The notes beneath the pieces are model-generated. The model had not been told where the DNA came from, did no database searches, and saw only the letters and a list, made by a program, of their open reading frames with translations. This document shows positions 11,053-24,667 of a stretch of 64,000 nt of DNA, one piece after another. The first letter of the stretch is position 1. Every line of letters begins with the position of its first letter. A program made the translations under genes and the position numbers. The stretch comes from Limanda limanda (lineage: Eukaryota; Chordata; Actinopteri; Pleuronectiformes; Pleuronectidae), in the NCBI RefSeq assembly GCF_963576545.1, contig NW_026870563.1:868001-932000 (forward strand). The letters run 5' to 3'.

Positions 11053-12177
11053 CAAGTAGGCTCTACCCCCACTAAATGGGGTAGCGCGCATCGATCGGTA
11101 CCATCCTTGAGCTTCTACGACTTTCGGAAGGGTTAGGGTTAGGGTTAGGGATGAAAGCACATAGGAGAAAGAGATATGCTTGAATAACTTTTTTTGTGAA
11201 GGTCGGAGAGACTTGCAAGTAGGCTCTACCCCCACTAAATGGGGTAGCGCGCATCGATCGGTACCATCCTTGAGCTTCTCCGACTTTCGGAAGGGTTAGG
11301 GTTAGGGTTAGGGATGAAAGCACATAGGAGAAAGAGATATTCTTGAATAACTTTTTTTGTGAAGGTCGGAGAGACTTGCAAGTAGGCTCTACCCCCACTA
11401 AATGGGGTAGCGCGCATCGATCGGTACCATCCTTGAGCTTCTCCGACTTTCGGAAGGGTTAGGGTTAGGGTTAGGGATGAAAGCACATAGGAGAAAGAGA
11501 TATTCTTGAATAACTTTTTTTGTGAAGGTCGGAGAGACTTGGAAAGTGGTTGCATCTGGACTAATTTGGGTCCTGCGGATCGATTGGTACCATCCCCGAG
11601 CTTGTACGACCTTCGGAAGAGGTCGACCGACGAAATTCCCCCAAATCTGAGGAGATATTCTTGAATAACTTTTTTTGTGAAGGTCGGAGAGACTTGCAAG
11701 TAGGCTCTACCCCCACTAAATGGGGTAGCGCGCATCGATCGGTACCATCTTTGAGCTTCTCCGACTTTCGGAAGGGTTAGGGTTAGGGTTAGGGATGAAA
11801 GCACATAGGAGAAAGAGATATTCTTGAATAACGTTTTTTGTGAAGGTCGGAGAGACTTGCAAGTAGGCTCTACCCCCACTAAATGGGGTAGCGCGCATCG
11901 ATCGGTACCATCCTTGAGCTTCTCCGACTTTCGGAAGGGTTAGGGTTAGGGTTAGGGATGAAAGCACATAGGAGAAAGAGATATTCTTGAATAACTTTTT
12001 TTGTGAAGGTCGGAGAGACTTGGAAAGTGGTTGCATCTGGACTAATTTGGGTCCTGCGGATCGATTGGTACCATCCCCGAGCTTGTACGACCTTCGGAAG
12101 AGGTCGACCGACGAAATTCCCCCAAATCTGAGGAGATATTCTTGAATAACTTTTTTTGTGAAGGTCGGAGAGACTTG

Positions 12178-13465
12178 CAAGTAGGCTCTACCCCCACTAA
12201 ATGGGGTAGCGCGCATCGATCGGTACTATCCTTGAGCTTCTCCGACTTTCGGAAGGGTTAGGGTTAGGGTTAGGGATGAAAGCACATAGGAGAAAGAGAT
12301 ATTCTTGAATAACTTTTTTTGTGAAGGTCGGAGAGACTTGCAAGTAGGCTCTACCCCCACTAAATGGGGTAGCGCGCATCGATCGGTACCATCCTTGAGC
12401 TTCTCCGACTTTCGGAAGGGTTAGGGTTAGGGTTAGGGATGAAAGCACATAGGAGAAAGAGATATTCTTGAATAACTTTTTTTGTGAAGGTCGGAGAGAC
12501 TTGCAAGTAGGCTCTACCCCCACTAAATGGGGTAGCGCGCATCGATCGGTACCATCCTTGAGCTTCTCCGACTTTCGAAAGGGTTAGGGTTAGGGTTAGG
12601 GATGAAAGCACATAGGAGAAAGAGATATTCTTGAATAACTTTTTTTGTGAAGGTCGGAGAGACTTGGAAAGTGGTTGCATCTGGACTAATTTGGGTCCTG
12701 CGGATCGATTGGTACCATCCCCGAGCTTGTACGACCTTCGGAAGAGGTCGACCGACGAAATTCCCCCAAATCTGAGGAGATATTCTTGAATAACTTTTTT
12801 TGTGAAGGTCGGAGAGACTTGCAAGTAGGCTCTACCCCCACTAAATGGGGTAGCGCGCATCGATCGGTACTATCCTTGAGCTTCTCCGACTTTCGGAAGG
12901 GTTAGGGTTAGGGTTAGGGATGAAAGCACATAGGAGAAAGAGATATTCTTGAATAACTTTTTTTGTGAAGGTCGGAGAGACTTGCAAGTAGGCTCTACCC
13001 CCACTAAATGGGGTAGCGCGCATCGATCGGTACCATCCTTGAGCTTCTCCGACTTTCGGAAGGGTTAGGGTTAGGGTTAGGGATGAAAGCACATAGGAGA
13101 AAGAGATATTCTTGAATAACTTTTTTTGTGAAGGTCGGAGAGACTTGCAAGTAGGCTCTACCCCCACTAAATGGGGTAGCGCGCATCGATCGGTACCATC
13201 CTTGAGCTTCTCCGACTTTCGAAAGGGTTAGGGTTAGGGTTAGGGATGAAAGCACATAGGAGAAAGAGATATTCTTGAATAACTTTTTTTGTGAAGGTCG
13301 GAGAGACTTGGAAAGTGGTTGCATCTGGACTAATTTGGGTCCTGCGGATCGATTGGTACCATCCCCGAGCTTGTACGACCTTCGGAAGAGGTCGACCGAC
13401 GAAATTCCCCCAAATCTGAGGAGATATTCTTGAATAACTTTTTTTGTGAAGGTCGGAGAGACTTG
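12178..13465 (+). repeat. 644-bp tandem duplication (A3B)
   Basis: Two adjacent AAAB blocks, 12178-12821 and 12822-13465. Both have GGTACTATCC in the first A and CTTTCGAAAG in the third (12571 and 13215). Confidence 0.9.
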
Positions 13466-14264
13466 CAAGTAGGCTCTACCCCCACTAAATGGGGTTGCGC
13501 GCATCGATCGGTACCATCCTTGAGCTTCTCCGACTTTCGGAAGGGTTAGGGTTAGGGTTAGGGATGAAAGCACATAGGAGAAAGAGATATTCTTGAATAA
13601 CTTTTTTTGTGAAGGTCGGAGAGACTTGCAAGTAGGCTCTACCCCCACTAAATGGGGTAGCGCGCATCGATCGGTACCATCCTTGAGCTTCTCCGACTTT
13701 CGGAAGGGTTAGGGTTAGGGTTAGGGATGAAAGCACATAGGAGAAAGAGATATTCTTGAATAACTTTTTTTTTGAAGGTCGGAGAGACTTGGAAAGTGGT
13801 TGCATCTGGACTAATTTGGGTCCTGCGGATCGATTGGTACCATCCCCGAGCTTGTACGACCTTCGGAAGAGGTCGACCGACGAAATTCCCCCAAATCTGA
13901 GGAGATATTCTTGAATAACTTTTTTTGTGAAGGTCGGAGAGACTTGCAAGTAGGCTCTACCCCCACTAAATGGGGTTGCGCGCATCGATCGGTACCATCC
14001 TTGAGCTTCTCCGACTTTCGGAAGGGTTAGGGTTAGGGTTAGGGATGAAAGCACATAGGAGAAAGAGATATTCTAGAATAACTTTTTTTGTGAAGGTCGG
14101 AGAGACTTGGAAAGTGGTTGCATCTGGACTAATTTGGGTCCTGCGGATCGATTGGTACCATCCCCGAGCTTGTACGACCTTCGGAAGAGGTCGACCGACG
14201 AAATTCCCCCAAATCTGAGGAGATATTCTTGAATAACTTTTTTTGTGAAGGTCGGAGAGACATG

Positions 14265-17200
14265 CAAGTAGGCTCTACCCCCACTAAATGGGGTAGCGCG
14301 CATCGATCGGTACTATCCTTGAGCTTCTCCGACTTTTGGAAGGGTTAGGGTTAGGGTTAGGGATGAAAGCACATAGGAGAAAGAGATATTCTTGAATAAC
14401 TTTTTTTGTGAAGGTCGGAGAGACTTGCACGTAGGCTCTACCCCCACTAAATGGGGTAGCGCGCATCGATCGGTACCATCCTTGAGCTTCTACGACTTTC
14501 GGAAGGGTTAGGGTTAGGGTTAGGGATGAAAGCACATAGGAGAAAGAGATATTCTTGAATAACTTTTTTTGTGAAGGTCGGAGAGACTTGCAAGTAGGCT
14601 GTACCCCCACTAAATGGGGTAGCGCGCATCGATCGGTACCATCCTTGAGCTTCTCCGACTTTCGGAAGGGTTAGGGTTAGGGTTATGGATGAAAGCACAT
14701 AGGAGAAAGAGATATTCTTGAATAACTTTTTTTGTGAAGGTCGGAGAGACTTGCAAGTAGGCTCTACCCCCACTAAATGGGGTAGCGCGCATCGATCGGT
14801 ACCATCCTTGAGCTTCTCCGACTTTCGGAAGGGTTAGGGTTAGGGTTAGGGATGAAAGCACATAGGAGAAAGAGATATTCTTGAATAACTTTTTTTGTGA
14901 AGGTCGGAGAGACTTGGAAAGTGGTTGCATCTGGACTAATTTGGGTCCTGCGGATCGATTGGTACCATCCCCGAGCTTGTACGACCTTCGGAAGAGGTCG
15001 ACCGACGAAATTCCCCCAAATCTGAGGAGATATTCTTGAATAACTTTTTTTGTGAAGGTCGGAGAGACTTGCAAGTAGGCTCTACCCCCACTAAATGGGG
15101 TTGCGCGCATCGATCGGTACCATCCTTGAGCTTCTCCGACTTTCGGAAGGGTTAGGGTTAGGGTTAGGGATGAAAGCACATAGGAGAAAGAGATATTCTT
15201 GAATAACTTTTTTTGTGAAGGTCGGAGAGACTTGCAAGTAGGCTCTACCCCCACTAAATGGGGTAGCGCGCATCGATCGGTACCATCCTTGAGCTTCTCC
15301 GACTTTCGGAAGGGTTAGGGTTAGGGTTAGGGATGAAAGCACATAGGAGAAAGAGATATTCTTGAATAACTTTTTTTGTGAAGGTCGGAGAGACTTGCAA
15401 GTAGGCTCTACCCCCACTAAATGGGGTAGCGCGCATCGATCGGTACCATCCTTGAGCTTCTCCGACTTTCGAAAGGGTTAGGGTTAGGGTTAGGGATGAA
15501 AGCACATAGGAGAAAGAGATATTCTTGAATAACTTTTTTTGTGAAGGTCGGAGAGACTTGGAAAGTGGTTGCATCTGGACTAATTTGGGTCCTGCGGATC
15601 GATTGGTACCATCCCCGAGCTTGTACGACCTTCGGAAGAGGTCGACCGACGAAATTCCCCCAAATCTGAGGAGATATTCTTGAATAACTTTTTTTGTGAA
15701 GGTCGGAGAGACTTGCAAGTAGGCTCTACCCCCACTAAATGGGGTTGCGCGCATCGATCGGTACCATCCTTGAGCTTCTCCGACTTTCGGAAGGGTTAGG
15801 GTTAGGGTTAGGGATGAAAGCACATAGGAGAAAGAGATATTCTTGAATAACTTTTTTTGTGAAGGTCGGAGAGACTTGCAAGTAGGCTCTACCCCCACTA
15901 AATGGGGTAGCGCGCATCGATCGGTACCATCCTTGAGCTTCTCCGACTTTTGGAAGGGTTAGGGTTAGGGTTAGGGATGAAAGCACATAGGAGAAAGAGA
16001 TATTCTTGAATAACTTTTTTTTTGAAGGTCGGAGAGACTTGGAAAGTGGTTGCATCTGGACTAATTTGGGTCCTGCGGATCGATTGGTACCATCCCCGAG
16101 CTTGTACGACCTTCGGAAGAGGTCGACCGACGAAATTCCCCCAAATCTGAGGAGATATTCTTGAATAACTTTTTTTGTGAAGGTCGGAGAGACTTGCAAG
16201 TAGGCTCTACCCCCACTAAATGGGGTTGCGCGCATCGATCGGTACCATCCTTGAGCTTCTCCGACTTTCGGAAGGGTTAGGGTTAGGGTTAGGGATGAAA
16301 GCACATAGGAGAAAGAGATATTCTTGAATAACTTTTTTTGTGAAGGTCGGAGAGACTTGGAAAGTGGTTGCATCTGGACTAATTTGGGTCCTGCGGATCG
16401 ATTGGTACCATCCCCGAGCTTGTACGACCTTCGGAAGAGGTCGACCGACGAAATTCCCCCAAATCTGAGGAGATATTCTTGAATAACTTTTTTTGTGAAG
16501 GTCGGAGAGACATGCAAGTAGGCTCTACCCCCACTAAATGGGGTAGCGCGCATCGATCGGTACTATCCTTGAGCTTCTCCGACTTTTGGAAGGGTTAGGG
16601 TTAGGGTTAGGGATGAAAGCACATAGGAGAAAGAGATATTCTTGAATAACTTTTTTTGTGAAGGTCGGAGAGACTTGCAAGTAGGCTCTACCCCCACTAA
16701 ATGGGGTAGCGCGCATCGATCGGTACCATCCTTGAGCTTCTACGACTTTCGGAAGGGTTAGGGTTAGGGTTAGGGATGAAAGCACATAGGAGAAAGAGAT
16801 ATTCTTGAATAACTTTTTTTGTGAAGGTCGGAGAGACTTGCAAGTAGGCTGTACCCCCACTAAATGGGGTAGCGCGCATCGATCGGTACCATCCTTGAGC
16901 TTCTCCGACTTTCGGAAGGGTTAGGGTTAGGGTTATGGATGAAAGCACATAGGAGAAAGAGATATTCTTGAATAACTTTTTTTGTGAAGGTCGGAGAGAC
17001 TTGCAAGTAGGCTCTACCCCCACTAAATGGGGTAGCGCGCATCGATCGGTACCATCCTTGAGCTTCTCCGACTTTCGGAAGGGTTAGGGTTAGGGTTAGG
17101 GATGAAAGCACATAGGAGAAAGAGATATTCTTGAATAACTTTTTTTGTGAAGGTCGGAGAGACTTGGAAAGTGGTTGCATCTGGACTAATTTGGGTCCTG

Positions 17201-20200
17201 CGGATCGATTGGTACCATCCCCGAGCTTGTACGACCTTCGGAAGAGGTCGACCGACGAAATTCCCCCAAATCTGAGGAGATATTCTTGAATAACTTTTTT
17301 TGTGAAGGTCGGAGAGACTTGCAAGTAGGCTCTACCCCCACTAAATGGGGTTGCGCGCATCGATCGGTACCATCCTTGAGCTTCTCCGACTTTCGGAAGG
17401 GTTAGGGTTAGGGTTAGGGATGAAAGCACATAGGAGAAAGAGATATTCTTGAATAACTTTTTTTGTGAAGGTCGGAGAGACTTGCAAGTAGGCTCTACCC
17501 CCACTAAATGGGGTAGCGCGCATCGATCGGTACCATCCTTGAGCTTCTCCGACTTTCGGAAGGGTTAGGGTTAGGGTTAGGGATGAAAGCACATAGGAGA
17601 AAGAGATATTCTTGAATAACTTTTTTTTTGAAGGTCGGAGAGACTTGGAAAGTGGTTGCATCTGGACTAATTTGGGTCCTGCGGATCGATTGGTACCATC
17701 CCCGAGCTTGTACGACCTTCGGAAGAGGTCGACCGACGAAATTCCCCCAAATCTGAGGAGATATTCTTGAATAACTTTTTTTGTGAAGGTCGGAGAGACT
17801 TGCAAGTAGGCTCTACCCCCACTAAATGGGGTTGCGCGCATCGATCGGTACCATCCTTGAGCTTCTCCGACTTTCGGAAGGGTTAGGGTTAGGGTTAGGG
17901 ATGAAAGCACATAGGAGAAAGAGATATTCTTGAATAACTTTTTTTGTGAAGGTCGGAGAGACTTGGAAAGTGGTTGCATCTGGACTAATTTGGGTCCTGC
18001 GGATCGATTGGTACCATCCCCGAGCTTGTACGACCTTCGGAAGAGGTCGACCGACGAAATTCCCCCAAATCTGAGGAGATATTCTTGAATAACTTTTTTT
18101 GTGAAGGTCGGAGAGACATGCAAGTAGGCTCTACCCCCACTAAATGGGGTAGCGCGCATCGATCGGTACTATCCTTGAGCTTCTCCGACTTTTGGAAGGG
18201 TTAGGGTTAGGGTTAGGGATGAAAGCACATAGGAGAAAGAGATATTCTTGAATAACTTTTTTTGTGAAGGTCGGAGAGACTTGCAAGTAGGCTCTACCCC
18301 CACTAAATGGGGTAGCGCGCATCGATCGGTACCATCCTTGAGCTTCTACGACTTTCGGAAGGGTTAGGGTTAGGGTTAGGGATGAAAGCACATAGGAGAA
18401 AGAGATATTCTTGAATAACTTTTTTTGTGAAGGTCGGAGAGACTTGCAAGTAGGCTGTACCCCCACTAAATGGGGTAGCGCGCATCGATCGGTACCATCC
18501 TTGAGCTTCTCCGACTTTCGGAAGGGTTAGGGTTAGGGTTATGGATGAAAGCACATAGGAGAAAGAGATATTCTTGAATAACTTTTTTTGTGAAGGTCGG
18601 AGAGACTTGCAAGTAGGCTCTACCCCCACTAAATGGGGTAGCGCGCATCGATCGGTACCATCCTTGAGCTTCTCCGACTTTCGGAAGGGTTAGGGTTAGG
18701 GTTAGGGATGAAAGCACATAGGAGAAAGAGATATTCTTGAATAACTTTTTTTGTGAAGGTCGGAGAGACTTGCAAGTAGGCTCTACCCCCACTAAATGGG
18801 GTAGCGCGCATCGATCGGTACCATCCTTGAGCTTCTCCGACTTTCGAAAGGGTTAGGGTTAGGGATGAAAGCACATAGGAGAAAGAGATATTCTTGAATA
18901 ACTTTTTTTGTGAAGGTCGGAGAGACTTGGAAAGTGGTTGCATCTGGACTAATTTGGGTCCTGCGGATCGATTGGTACCATCCCCGAGCTTGTACGACCT
19001 TCGGAAGAGGTCGACCGACGAAATTCCCCCAAATCTGAGGAGATATTCTTGAATAACTTTTTTTGTGAAGGTCGGAGAGACTTGCAAGTAGGCTCTACCC
19101 CCACTAAATGGGGTTGCGCGCATCGATCGGTACCATCCTTGAGCTTCTCCGACTTTCTGAAGGGTTAGGGTTAGGGTTAGGGATGAAAGCACATAGGAGA
19201 AAGAGATATTCTTGAATAACTTTTTTTGTGAAGGTCGGAGAGACTTGGAAAGTGGTTGCATCTGGACTAATTTGGGTCCTGCGGATCGATTGGTACCATC
19301 CCCGAGCTTGTACGACCTTCGGAAGAGGTCGACCGACGAAATTCCCCCAAATCTGAGGAGATATTCTTGAATAACTTTTTTTGTGAAGGTCGGAGAGACA
19401 TGCAAGTAGGCTCTACCCCCACTAAATGGGGTAGCGCGCATCGATCGGTACTATCCTTGAGCTTCTCCGACTTTTGGAAGGGTTAGGGTTAGGGTTAGGG
19501 ATGAAAGCACATAGGAGAAAGAGATATTCTTGAATAACTTTTTTTGTGAAGGTCGGAGAGACTTGCAAGTAGGCTCTACCCCCACTAAATGGGGTAGCGC
19601 GCATCGATCGGTACCATCCTTGAGCTTCTACGACTTTCGGAAGGGTTAGGGTTAGGGATGAAAGCACATAGGAGAAAGAGATATTCTTGAATAACTTTTT
19701 TTGTGAAGGTCGGAGAGACTTGCAAGTAGGCTGTACCCCCACTAAATGGGGTAGCGCGCATCGATCGGTACCATCCTTGAGCTTCTCCGACTTTCGGAAG
19801 GGTTAGGGTTAGGGTTATGGATGAAAGCACATAGGAGAAAGAGATATTCTTGAATAACTTTTTTTGTGAAGGTCGGAGAGACTTGCAAGTAGGCTCTACC
19901 CCCACTAAATGGGGTAGCGCGCATCGATCGGTACCATCTTTGAGCTTCTCCGACTTTCGGAAGGGTTAGGGTTAGGGTTAGGGATGAAAGCACATAGGAG
20001 AAAGAGATATTCTTGAATAACTTTTTTTGTGAAGGTCGGAGAGACTTGGAAAGTGGTTGCATCTGGACTAATTTGGGTCCTGCGGATCGATTGGTACCAT
20101 CCCCGAGCTTGTACGACCTTCGGAAGAGGTCGACCGACGAAATTCCCCCAAATCTGAGGAGATATTCTTGAATAACTTTTTTTGTGAAGGTCGGAGAGAC

Positions 20201-21322
20201 TTGCAAGTAGGCTCTACCCCCACTAAATGGGGTTGCGCGCATCGATCGGTACCATCCTTGAGCTTCTCCGACTTTCGGAAGGGTTAGGGTTAGGGTTAGG
20301 GATGAAAGCACATAGGAGAAAGAGATATTCTTGAATAACTTTTTTTGTGAAGGTCGGAGAGACTTGCAAGTAGGCTCTACCCCCACTAAATGGGGTAGCG
20401 CGCATCGATCGGTACCATCCTTGAGCTTCTCCGACTTTCGGAAGGGTTAGGGTTAGGGTTAGGGATGAAAGCACATAGGAGAAAGAGATATTCTTGAATA
20501 ACTTTTTTTGTGAAGGTCGGAGAGACTTGCAAGTAGGCTCTACCCCCACTAAATGGGGTAGCGCGCATCGATCGGTACCATCCTTGAGCTTCTCCGACTT
20601 TCGAAAGGGTTAGGGTTAGGGATGAAAGCACATAGGAGAAAGAGATATTCTTGAATAACTTTTTTTGTGAAGGTCGGAGAGACTTGGAAAGTGGTTGCAT
20701 CTGGACTAATTTGGGTCCTGCGGATCGATTGGTACCATCCCCGAGCTTGTACGACCTTCGGAAGAGGTCGACCGACGAAATTCCCCCAAATCTGAGGAGA
20801 TATTCTTGAATAACTTTTTTTGTGAAGGTCGGAGAGACTTGCAAGTAGGCTCTACCCCCACTAAATGGGGTTGCGCGCATCGATCGGTACCATCCTTGAG
20901 CTTCTCCGACTTTCTGAAGGGTTAGGGTTAGGGTTAGGGATGAAAGCACATAGGAGAAAGAGATATTCTTGAATAACTTTTTTTGTGAAGGTCGGAGAGA
21001 CTTGCAAGTAGGCTCTACCCCCACTAAATGGGGTAGCGCGCATCGATCGGTACCATCCTTGAGCTTCTCCGACTTTCGGAAGGGTTAGGGTTAGGGTTAG
21101 GGATGAAAGCACATAGGAGAAAGAGATATTCTTGAATAACTTTTTTTGTGAAGGTCGGAGAGACTTGGAAAGTGGTTGCATCTGGACTAATTTGGGTCCT
21201 GCGGATCGATTGGTACCATCCCCGAGCTTGTACGACCTTCGGAAGAGGTCGACCGACGAAATTCCCCCAAATCTGAGGAGATATTCTTGAATAACTTTTT
21301 TTGTGAAGGTCGGAGAGACTTG
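14265..21322 (+). repeat. Array segment 3: four copies of a marked higher-order block
   Basis: A units before each B: 4, 3, 2, 1, 4, 2, 1, 5 (last short), 1, 4 (second short), 3 (last short), 2. Blocks begin at about 14265, 16515, 18121 and 19403. Each opens with the same series: GGTACTATCC and CTTTTGG in the first A, CTTCTACGAC in the second, CTGTACCCCC at its end, and TTATGG in place of TTAGGG in the third. The blocks are 2250, 1606 and 1282 bp apart, so they differ by loss of whole monomers. Confidence 0.9.
16515..19402 (+). repeat. 1606-bp higher-order repeat (A7B3) and shortened copy
   Basis: A full block at 16515-18120 and a 1282-bp derivative at 18121-19402. The five-variant signature (GGTACTATCC, CTTTTGG, CTTCTACGAC, CTGTACCCCC, TTATGG) opens each. 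The derivative lacks some monomers and ends with a short A before B. Related blocks start at 14265 and 19403. Confidence 0.88.
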
Positions 21323-24300
21323 CAAGTAGGCTCTACCCCCACTAAATGGGGTTGCGCGCATCGATCGGTACCATCCTTGAGCTTCTCCGACTTTCGGAAG
21401 GGTTAGGGTTAGGGTCAGGGATGAAAGCACATAGGAGAAAGAGATATTCTTGAATAACTTTTTTTGTGAAGGTCGGAGAGACTTGCAAGTAGGCTCTACC
21501 CCCACTAAATGGGGTAGCGCGCATCTATCGGTACCATCCTTGAGCTTCTCCGACTTTCGGAAGGGTTAGGGTTAGGGTTAGGGATGAAAGCACATAGGAG
21601 AAAGAGATATTCTTGAATAACTTTTTTTGTGAAGGTCGGAGAGACTTGCAAGTAGGCTCTACCCCCACTAAATGGGGTAGCGCGCATCGATCGGTACCAT
21701 CCTTGAGCTTCTCCGACTTTCGAAAGGGTTAGGGTTAGGGATGAAAGCACATAGGAGAAAGAGATATTCTTGAATAACTTTTTTTGTGAAGGTCGGAGAG
21801 ACTTGGAAAGTGGTTGCATCTGGACTAATTTGGGTCCTGCAGATCGATTGGTACCATCCCCGAGCTTGTACGACCTTCGGAAGAGGTCGACCGACGAAAT
21901 TCCCCCAAATCTGAGGAGATATTCTTGAATAACTTTTTTTGTGAAGGTCGGAGAGACTTGCAAGTAGGCTCTACCCCCACTAAATGGGGTTGCGCGCATC
22001 GATCGGTACCATCCTTGAGCTTCTCCGACTTTCGGAAGGGTTAGGGTTAGGGTTAGGGATGAAAGCACATAGGAGAAAGAGATATTCTTGAATAACTTTT
22101 TTTGTGAAGGTCGGAGAGACTTGCAAGTAGGCTCTACCCCCACTAAATGGGGTAGCGCGCATCGATCGGTACCATCCTTGAGCTTCTCCGACTTTCGGAA
22201 GGGTTAGGGTTAGGGTTAGGGATGAAAGCACATAGGAGAAAGAGATATTCTTGAATAACTTTTTTTGTGAAGGTCGGAGAGACTTGGAAAGTGGTTGCAT
22301 CTGGACTAATTTGGGTCCTGCGGATCGATTGGTACCATCCCCGAGCTTGTACGACCTTCGGAAGAGGTCGACCGACGAAATTCCCCCAAATCTGAGGAGA
22401 TATTCTTGAATAACTTTTTTTGTGAAGGTCGGAAAGACTTGCAAGTAGGCTCTACCCCCACTAAATGGGGTTGCGCGCATCGATCGGTACCATCCTTGAG
22501 CTTCTCCGACTTTCGGAAGGGTTAGGGTTAGGGTTAGGGATGAAAGCACATAGGAGAAAGAGATATTCTTGAATAACTTTTTTTGTGAAGGTCGGAGAGA
22601 CTTGCAAGTAGGCTCTACCCCCACTAAATGGGGTAGCGCACATCGATCGGTACCATCCTTGAGCTTCTCCGACTTTCGGAAGGGTTAGGGTTAGGGTTAG
22701 GGATGAAAGCACATAGGAGAAAGAGATATTCTTGAATAACTTTTTTTGTGAAGGTCGGAGAGACTTGCAAGTAGGCTCTACCCCCACTAAATGGGGTAGC
22801 GCGCATCGATCGGTACCATCCTTGAGCTTCTCCGACTTTCGGAAGGGTTAGGGTTAGGGTTAGGGATGAAAGCACATAGGAGAAAGAGATATTCTTGAAT
22901 AACTTTTTTTGTGAAGGTCGGAGAGACTTGGAAAGTGGTTGCATCTGGACTAATTTGGGTCCTGCGGATCGATTGGTACCATCCCCGAGCTTGTACGACC
23001 TTCGGAAGAGGTCGACCGACGAAATTCCCCCAAATCTGAGGAGATATTCTTGAATAACTTTTTTTGTGAAGGTCGGAGAGACTTGCAAGTAGGCTCTACC
23101 CCCACTAAATGGGGTTGCGCGCATCGATCGGTACCATCCTTGAGCTTCTCCGACTTTCGGAAGGGTTAGGGTTAGGGTTAGGGATGAAAGCACATAGGAG
23201 AAAGAGATATTCTTGAATAACTTTTTTTGTGAAGGTCGGAGAGACTTGCAAGTAGGCTCTACCCCCACTAAATGGGGTAGCGCGCATCGATCGGTACCAT
23301 CCTTGAGCTTCTCCGACTTTCGGAAGGGTTAGGGTTAGGGATGAAAGCACATAGGAGAAAGAGATATTCTTGAATAACTTTTTTTGTGAAGGTCGGAGAG
23401 ACTTGGAAAGTGGTTGCATCTGGACTAATTTGGGTCCTGCGGATCGATTGGTACCATTCCCGAGCTTGTACGACCTTCGGAAGAGGTCGACCGACGAAAT
23501 TCCCCCAAATCTGAGGAGATATTCTTGAATAACTTTTTTTGTGAAGGTCGGAGAGACTTGCAAGTAGGCTCTACCCCCACTAAATGGGGTTGCGCGCATC
23601 GATCGGTACCATCCTTGAGCTTCTCCGACTTTCGGAAGGGTTAGGGTTAGGGTTAGGGATGAAAGCACATAGGAGAAAGAGATATTCTTGAATAACTTTT
23701 TTTGTGAAGGTCGGAGAGACTTGCAAGTAGGCTCTACCCCCACTAAATGGGGTAGCGCGCATCGATCGGTACCATCCTTGAGCTTCTCCGACTTTCGGAA
23801 GGGTTAGGGTTAGGGATGAAAGCACATAGGAGAAAGAGATATTCTTGAATAACTTTTTTTGTGAAGGTCGGAGAGACTTGGAAAGTGGTTGCATCTGGAC
23901 TAATTTGGGTCCTGCGGATCGATTGGTACCATCCCCGAGCTTGTACGACCTTCGGAAGAGGTCGACCGACGAAATTCCCCCAAATCTGAGGAGATATTCT
24001 TGAATAACTTTTTTTGTGAAGGTCGGAGAGACTTGCAAGTAGGCTCTACCCCCACTAAATGGGGTTGCGCGCATCGATCGGTACCATCCTTGAGCTTCTC
24101 CGACTTTCGGAAGGGTTAGGGTTAGGGATGAAAGCACATAGGAGAAAGAGATATTCTTGAATAACTTTTTTTGTGAAGGTCGGAGAGACTTGCAAGTAGG
24201 CTCTACCCCCACTAAATGGGGTAGCGCGCATCGATCGGTACCATCCTTGAGCTTCTCCGACTTTCGGAAGGGTTAGGGTTAGGGTTAGGGATGAAAGCAC

Positions 24301-24667
24301 ATAGGAGAAAGAGATATTCTTGAATAACTTTTTTTGTGAAGGTCGGAGAGACTTGCAAGTAGGCTCTACCCCCACTAAATGGGGTAGCGCGCATCGATCG
24401 GTACCATCCTTGAGCTTCTCCGACTTTCGAAAGGGTTAGGGTTAGGGATGAAAGCACATAGGAGAAAGAGATATTCTTGAATAACTTTTTTTGTGAAGGT
24501 CGGAGAGACTTGGAAAGTGGTTGCATCTGGACTAATTTGGGTCCTGCGGATCGATTGGTACCATCCCCGAGCTTGTACGACCTTCGGAAGAGGTCGACCG
24601 ACGAAATTCCCCCAAATCTGAGGAGATATTCTTGAATAACTTTTTTTGTGAAGGTCGGAGAGACTTG
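21323..24667 (+). repeat. 3345-bp tandem duplication, copy 1
   Basis: This copy carries TCAGGG in place of TTAGGG (21416), GCATCTATC in place of GCATCGATC, CTGCAGATC (21841), GGAAAGAC, GCGCACATC (22636) and CATTCCCGAG in a B. I found no difference from copy 2 in the places I compared. Confidence 0.95.

Larger units (their letters stand above)
5271..14264 (+). repeat. Array segment 2: copies of segment 1 plus 1125- and 644-bp duplications
   Basis: A units before each B: 2 (first short), 2, 4, 2, 3, 3, 3, 1, 4, 1, 4, 2, 3, 3, 2, 1. The left part repeats segment 1. The middle holds a 1125-bp tandem duplication, and 12.2-13.5 kb a 644-bp one. The palindromic variant CTTTCGAAAG, against the usual CTTTCGGAAG, first appears near 8560 and then recurs in this and the next two segments. 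No gene is seen. Confidence 0.92.
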
